Positions 14,225 through 17,663 of a DNA stretch of 17,663 bases are shown here, one piece after another; position 1 is the stretch's first letter, and every line of letters starts with the position of its first letter. The stretch covers positions 1 through 17,663 of the forward strand of contig CBFHAI010000077.1 of assembly GCA_965653565.1 (NCBI GenBank), given 5' to 3'. The translations under genes and the position numbers were made by a program. Under the pieces are notes generated by a model. That model was not told the origin of the DNA and did no database searches. It saw only the letters and a list, made by a program, of their open reading frames with translations. The DNA comes from JALCLA01 sp965653565. Its GTDB lineage: Bacteria > Pseudomonadota > Gammaproteobacteria > Xanthomonadales > Xanthomonadaceae.

Positions 14225-14815
14225 GTGACTGACGAAGACGCCCGTCGCGCCCTGCGCGAAAACATGCGTTCCCGCCGCAGCGCGCTCGCGCCGAACGTGC
14301 GGCTAGCCGCGGCGGAAGCTCTCGCCACCCAACTGCGTCATCTCGACGTGTTCGCCGGCGCGCAGCGCGTCGCCGGCTACTGGGCGGTGCGCGGCGAATT
14401 GCCGCTGCACGCGCTGCTCGCGCCGCCGCCCGATTTCACTTACTGCCTGCCGATCCTCACCGCAGAACGTACGCTGCGTTTTGCGCCGTGGCGTTTCGGC
14501 GAGGCGCTGACCTCGAACCGCTACGGCATTCCCGAGCCCGACGTGCCGCTGTCCGAGCAGTTGCCGGCCACCGAGATGGACATCGTGCTGCTGCCGCTGC
14601 TGGCCTTCGACCGCCGCGGCACGCGCCTGGGCAGCGGTGCCGGTTACTACGACCGCAGCTTCGAATTTCTGCGCCACGTCGCGCGCCCGGCACGGCCGCT
14701 GTTGATCGGCGTGGCCTACGGTTTCCAGGAAATCGAACACCTGCACGACGAACCCTGGGACGTACCGCTCGACTACATCGCCACCGACGGCGAAGTGATC
14801 CGCGTCGGCACCTGA
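14225..14815 (+). CDS. fau: 5-formyltetrahydrofolate cyclo-ligase
   Basis: This 196-residue cytosolic ATP-dependent enzyme converts 5-formyl-THF to 5,10-methenyl-THF in one-carbon metabolism (E. coli YgfA/Fau). The basic N-terminal helix is RRALRENMRSRRSAL. The hallmark segment is DIVLLPLLAFDRRGTRLGSG followed by AGYYDR, with the glycine-rich nucleotide/Mg site at 136-144. The C-terminal EPWDVPLDYIATDGEVI is also typical. The start is a GTG 43 bases after the 6S RNA end. It is likely cotranscribed with ssrS as a read-through product, as known in E. coli. No separate promoter is evident. Confidence 0.95.
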   Translation: MTDEDARRALRENMRSRRSALAPNVRLAAAEALATQLRHLDVFAGAQRVAGYWAVRGELPLHALLAPPPDFTYCLPILTAERTLRFAPWRFGEALTSNRYGIPEPDVPLSEQLPATEMDIVLLPLLAFDRRGTRLGSGAGYYDRSFEFLRHVARPARPLLIGVAYGFQEIEHLHDEPWDVPLDYIATDGEVIRVGT

Positions 14816-14882
14816 CGAGTGCGGAGCCCGGCGCCGTTCGCCGCTAAACTGTGCACCCACCGTTTCCGGCCGAGGTTCGCGC

Positions 14883-15335
14883 ATGAAATATTGGCTGATG
14901 AAAACCGAACCCGACGAGTTCTCGATCGACGATCTCGAACGCGTCGGCAGCGAGCCGTGGAGCGGCGTGCGCAACTACCAGGCGCGCAATTTCATGCGCG
15001 AAATGAAGCTCGGCGACGGCGTGTTGTTCTACCACTCCAGCTGCGAAGTGCCGGGTGTCGCGGGCCTCGCAAAAGTGGTTTCCGAGGCGCATCCGGACCC
15101 GACCCAGTTCGAAAAGAAGAGCGACTACTACGACCCCAAGAGCAAGCGTGAAGAACCGCGCTGGTCGCTGGTCGATGTCGGCTTCGTGCGCAAGCTCAAA
15201 CGCGTGATCCCGCTCACCGAGCTGAAGGAACACGCCGACAAACTCGACGACTTCCCGCTGCTGCAGCGCGGCAACCGTTTGTCCGTGCTGCCGGTGACGG
15301 CCGCGCAGTGGAAATACATCGTGGGACTGGAGTGA
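14883..15335 (+). CDS. EVE-domain (PUA-like) protein
   Basis: This is a 150-residue single EVE-domain protein related to eukaryotic THYN1. It opens with MKYWLMKTEPDEFSIDDL and continues with WSGVRNYQARNFMREMKLGD, GVLFYHSS, GVAGLAKVVSEAHPDPTQF and WSLVDVGF, all diagnostic of the family. EVE folds bind modified bases in nucleic acids. Stand-alone bacterial members are common, but their ligand is unsettled. The ATG at 14883 has GAGG seven bases upstream. A TAAACT (14845-14850) could be a -10 element, but no -35 accompanies it. rpiA begins one base after the stop, so the two genes are probably cotranscribed. Confidence 0.93.
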   Translation: MKYWLMKTEPDEFSIDDLERVGSEPWSGVRNYQARNFMREMKLGDGVLFYHSSCEVPGVAGLAKVVSEAHPDPTQFEKKSDYYDPKSKREEPRWSLVDVGFVRKLKRVIPLTELKEHADKLDDFPLLQRGNRLSVLPVTAAQWKYIVGLE

Positions 15336-15336
15336 T

Positions 15337-16017
15337 ATGAGCGATCAACGCCTCGCCGCCGCACGCGAAGAACAAAAACGCCTCGCCGCCGAACGCGCGA
15401 TGCGGCATGTCGTCGATGGCGACATCGTCGGCGTCGGCACCGGCTCCACCGTGCGCTGGTTCATCGAGGCGCTCGGACGCGAACCCGACCGCATCAAGGG
15501 CGCGGTGTCGAGCAGCGAACAAAGCACGAAACTGCTTCGCGAACGCGGCATCGAAGTGATGGACCTCAACGCCGTCGGCCCGCTGCCGCTGTACGTCGAC
15601 GGCGCCGACGAATGCGACGCGCACGATCGCCTGATCAAGGGCGGCGGTGCCGCGCTGACGCGAGAAAAAATCATCGCCGCCGCCAGCGCGAAATTCATCT
15701 GCGTGATCGACGCCGCCAAGCAGGTCGACGTGCTCGGCAAATTCCCGCTGCCGGTCGAGGTGATCCCGATGGCCCGCAGCCACGTCGCGCGCCAACTCGT
15801 GCGCCTGGGCGGCCAGCCGGTGTGGCGCGATGGCGTGGTCACCGACAACGGCAACTGGATTCTCGACGTGCATGGATTGCGCATCGTCGACCCGGTGGCG
15901 CTCGAACGCGAGATCAATCAGATCGTCGGTGTGGTGGCGAACGGGTTGTTCGCGGCGCGCGCGGCGGATGTGGTGATTGTGGGGGGTGAGGAGCGGGGGA
16001 AGAGAAGCAGGGGTTAG
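15337..16017 (+). CDS. rpiA: Ribose-5-phosphate isomerase A
   Basis: This 226-residue cytosolic enzyme interconverts ribose-5-phosphate and ribulose-5-phosphate in the pentose phosphate pathway. The phosphate-binding loop is GVGTGSTVRWF (32-42). SSSEQST (58-64) is conserved. The catalytic and binding residues are D88 and D91 in VDGADE, K101 in IKGGGAALTREK, and E110. The start lies one base after the EVE gene stop, with GGAG just upstream. Two oddities stand out. The N-terminus has a 10-residue duplication (QRLAAAREEQ / KRLAAERA) from a 30-base tandem repeat. The last codons and the TAG stop (SRG-stop) come from an intergenic repeat copy at 16006, so the tail after VVIVGGEE is not family sequence. 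Confidence 0.95.
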   Translation: MSDQRLAAAREEQKRLAAERAMRHVVDGDIVGVGTGSTVRWFIEALGREPDRIKGAVSSSEQSTKLLRERGIEVMDLNAVGPLPLYVDGADECDAHDRLIKGGGAALTREKIIAAASAKFICVIDAAKQVDVLGKFPLPVEVIPMARSHVARQLVRLGGQPVWRDGVVTDNGNWILDVHGLRIVDPVALEREINQIVGVVANGLFAARAADVVIVGGEERGKRSRG

Positions 16018-16036
16018 GGGCTAGTGGCGAGGGCGC
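16006..16036 (+). repeat. Short AGCAGGGGTTAG repeat, copy C
   Basis: This 31-base unit begins AGCAGGGGTTAGGGG and ends GGCGAGGGCGC. It is 27/31 identical to the inverted copy at 16149-16179. Its first twelve bases are read in frame as Ser-Arg-Gly-stop of rpiA. Confidence 0.8.
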
Positions 16037-16108
16037 GAAGACCGGTTGGTACGCGCTGACTCGGAGGCTCCAGTCGCCCGCGACAACTGCCAGTGCGTGC
16101 GTACAGCG

Positions 16109-16138
16109 CACCCTAGCGACTCGTCTCTAACCCCTGCT
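16109..16138 (-). repeat. Short AGCAGGGGTTAG repeat, copy A
   Basis: On the minus strand it begins AGCAGGGGTTAGAGACGAG and ends CGCTAGGGTG, with five differences from copy B over 30 bases. It lies tandem to copy B in the 169-base gap between rpiA and the convergent cNMP/rhodanese gene, inverted relative to copy C. Confidence 0.75.
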
Positions 16139-16148
16139 TTTGTGCATC

Positions 16149-16179
16149 GCGCCCTCGCAACTCGTCCCTAATCCCTGCT
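16149..16179 (-). repeat. Short AGCAGGGGTTAG repeat, copy B
   Basis: On the minus strand it begins AGCAGGGATTAGGGACGAG and ends TTGCGAGGGCGC. It starts seven bases after the stop codon of the cNMP/rhodanese gene and in the same orientation. With copy C it could form a large inverted-repeat stem across the convergent intergenic region. Confidence 0.8.
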
Positions 16180-16186
16180 CTCCGGT

Positions 16187-17242
16187 CTACCCCGCCACCT
16201 TCTCCATCTGCTTCACCATTCCCATCAACCCACCCTGCAACGCATACGCGTTGAACCCAAGCTTGGTGAGGATGAAAGCGGCGGCCGACGAGCGCTCGCC
16301 GGTGTTGCAGTAGACGATGAACTTGCTGTTCTTGTCGAAGCGTTCGGCGGCGTCTTCGCGCAGGCGGAACAGCGGGATGTTGATCGAGCCCTTGATCGCG
16401 CGCTGTTCGTGTTCGGCCGGCAGCCGCACGTCGACGACGGTGGCGCCTTCGCGCGCCAGCAATGAGGCTTGCCCCGGCGTCAGCCATTCGACCACCGGCG
16501 GTTTGAGCACATCTTCGAAGGCCTTCTTGCCCAGCCGCATCAGGCGGCCGTCCTGCATCATCTTCACGGTGGCGTTGCGGTTGGTGTTCGACAGCAGCGC
16601 GTCTTCGCCGAAGCAATCGCCGCGCACCTGGTAGGCCACCACCGATTCGACGCCGTCGAGGAATTTCGACACCGAGGCGGCGCCGTCCTTGATCACGTAG
16701 AAATAATCGGCGGCGTCGCCTTCGCGGATCACCACGTCGCCGGCGCGCATCTCGACTTCCTCGAAACGCTGGAACATGCGTTCGATGCTGCCGGTCGGCA
16801 TCTTGTGGAAGGCGCGGCTCTGCAGCAGGCGGAACACCCAGCGGTTGCCATCGGGCGTGGGGTCGAAATGTTTGAAGTTCTCGGCTTTCGAGAGCTGGTC
16901 CCAGGCGATCACTTTTTCGGTGTAGCGGCGATCCAGCCGCACCACCTTGGCGCGCTCGGAGGTCACCGTGGCGGTGAAGCGGCGCGGTTGCGAATCGCCG
17001 ATCGGGTAGCGGCCCTGCAGCGACGAGGCGGCGACCGTCTTCACCTTGCCGTCGGGATATTCGCCGGTGACTTCGCCTTCGAGCAGATACAGCGTGTCCG
17101 AATCGAGGTCGCCGTTGCGGAACAACACTTCACCGCGCGCGTACTCGCCGCACGAGGCTTCGCTGGCGAGCTGGTCGCGCGTTTCCTGGCGCAGGGTTTC
17201 GAGCGGATAAAGACGGGCCAGTTCGCTGCTGTCGACGCTCAT
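16187..17242 (-). CDS. Cyclic-nucleotide-binding and rhodanese domain protein
   Basis: This is a 351-residue cytosolic protein with no DNA-binding domain. Residues about 10-110 form a degenerate CRP-type beta-barrel (GEVLFRNGDLDSDTLYLLEG) lacking the phosphate-binding cassette. Residues 145-245 form a second cNMP domain with a recognisable cassette: FGEDALL at 211-217 and R222 in NRNATV. Residues about 250-350 form a rhodanese domain with active-site C312 in CNTGERSS, which could carry a persulfide or act as a phosphatase-like or docking module. It probably couples nucleotide or redox signals to sulfur transfer; the target is unknown. I chose the ATG at 17242, which has GAGAG eight bases upstream. 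The GTG at 17251 is the alternative. Its 3' end converges on rpiA. Confidence 0.9.
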   Translation of the reverse strand: MSVDSSELARLYPLETLRQETRDQLASEASCGEYARGEVLFRNGDLDSDTLYLLEGEVTGEYPDGKVKTVAASSLQGRYPIGDSQPRRFTATVTSERAKVVRLDRRYTEKVIAWDQLSKAENFKHFDPTPDGNRWVFRLLQSRAFHKMPTGSIERMFQRFEEVEMRAGDVVIREGDAADYFYVIKDGAASVSKFLDGVESVVAYQVRGDCFGEDALLSNTNRNATVKMMQDGRLMRLGKKAFEDVLKPPVVEWLTPGQASLLAREGATVVDVRLPAEHEQRAIKGSINIPLFRLREDAAERFDKNSKFIVYCNTGERSSAAAFILTKLGFNAYALQGGLMGMVKQMEKVAG

Positions 17243-17270
17243 GCGGGTCACTCTCGCGGATGCTGGCGCC

Positions 17271-17298
17271 AGTGTAACGGCGTCGCGGAGGTGTGCAA
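17271..17298 (-). promoter_or_regulatory. Probable promoter of the cNMP/rhodanese gene
   Basis: On the minus strand TTGCAC (17298-17293), a 16-base spacer and TACACT (17276-17271). Initiation near 17264 would leave a leader of about 22 bases before the ATG at 17242. The -10 is identical to that proposed for the GGDEF-EAL gene. A TAGCCG/CGGCTA hairpin with a T-rich loop lies upstream (17330-17347). Confidence 0.45.
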
Positions 17299-17413
17299 GC
17301 GCGCACAGTTCCGGACCGGGCCTCGGTGATAGCCGCTTTTTCGGCTAGGGAAATGCGAAGTCGCGTCGATCCGGCAGGCGATCTACCGGCGATCTGGCCA
17401 GCGAGCCAGACAA

Positions 17414-17449
17414 ACCGGAAAACGAAAGGGCGGCCCGTGGGCCGCCCTT
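17414..17449 (-). terminator. Rho-independent terminator of rpoD
   Basis: On the minus strand an AAGGGCGGCCC/GGGCCGCCCTT stem (17426-17449) is followed by TCGTTTTCC. It lies 23 bases after the rpoD stop codon. The plus strand has no T run after the stem. Confidence 0.85.
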
Positions 17450-17472
17450 CGTTCGAAAAGTGAAGACTCGAA

Positions 17473-17663
<191 letters not shown>

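Noticed and set aside
17243..17425. Searched for a tRNA or small RNA between the cNMP gene and rpoD
   Set aside because: Only a short TAGCCG/CGGCTA hairpin and a promoter-like pair are visible; no cloverleaf and no repeat array.

Overview
The window is a chromosomal housekeeping region of a high-GC gammaproteobacterium, most likely of the Xanthomonadales/Lysobacterales. The evidence is the conserved gene order (gpmI-envC-ctpA; ygfB-pepP; TIGR02449-zapA-ssrS-fau; rpoD), a xanthomonad-type multi-hairpin intergenic repeat, weak Shine-Dalgarno signals, several GTG starts and probable leaderless promoters. The species cannot be fixed from the sequence alone.

Layout from left to right. Positions 1-429 hold no convincing gene. 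They contain a train of strong hairpins (1-200), several with GGA in the loop, and then two or more copies of a REP-like palindromic unit. Next come four minus-strand genes, listed here from left to right against transcription: a YedA-type EamA exporter (430-1323), the periplasmic protease CtpA (1448-2953), the amidase activator EnvC (3039-4211) and phosphoglycerate mutase GpmI (4229-5818). A rho-independent terminator separates ctpA from yedA. Divergent from gpmI is a secreted 218-residue protein made of seven VNG repeats (5960-6616), closed by a textbook terminator. Converging on it are ygfB and pepP (8611 to 6723, minus).

A 1534-residue membrane sensor gene (8734-13338, plus) lies between ygfB and the zapA locus. 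It has about 14 periplasmic propeller blades, a Y_Y_Y domain, one membrane helix, two PAS domains, and intact GGDEF and EAL domains, so it should control cyclic-di-GMP in response to an envelope or extracellular cue. A plus-strand run follows: a ZapB-like small coiled coil, ZapA, 6S RNA, 5-formyltetrahydrofolate cyclo-ligase (fau), an EVE-domain protein and RpiA. The right end carries a minus-strand cyclic-nucleotide-binding/rhodanese protein and the last 62 codons of rpoD with its terminator.

Themes: cell division and envelope remodelling (EnvC, CtpA, ZapA and its partner, possibly the VNG protein), central carbon and one-carbon metabolism (GpmI, RpiA, Fau), and global regulation (6S RNA, sigma-70, a c-di-GMP sensor, a cNMP-binding protein). 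The most unusual items are the GGA-loop hairpin array, which resembles a CsrA/RsmA-binding decoy RNA; a short oriented repeat that abuts the stop codons of three genes and supplies the one in rpiA; the VNG solenoid protein; and the two-propeller c-di-GMP sensor inserted in an otherwise conserved locus.
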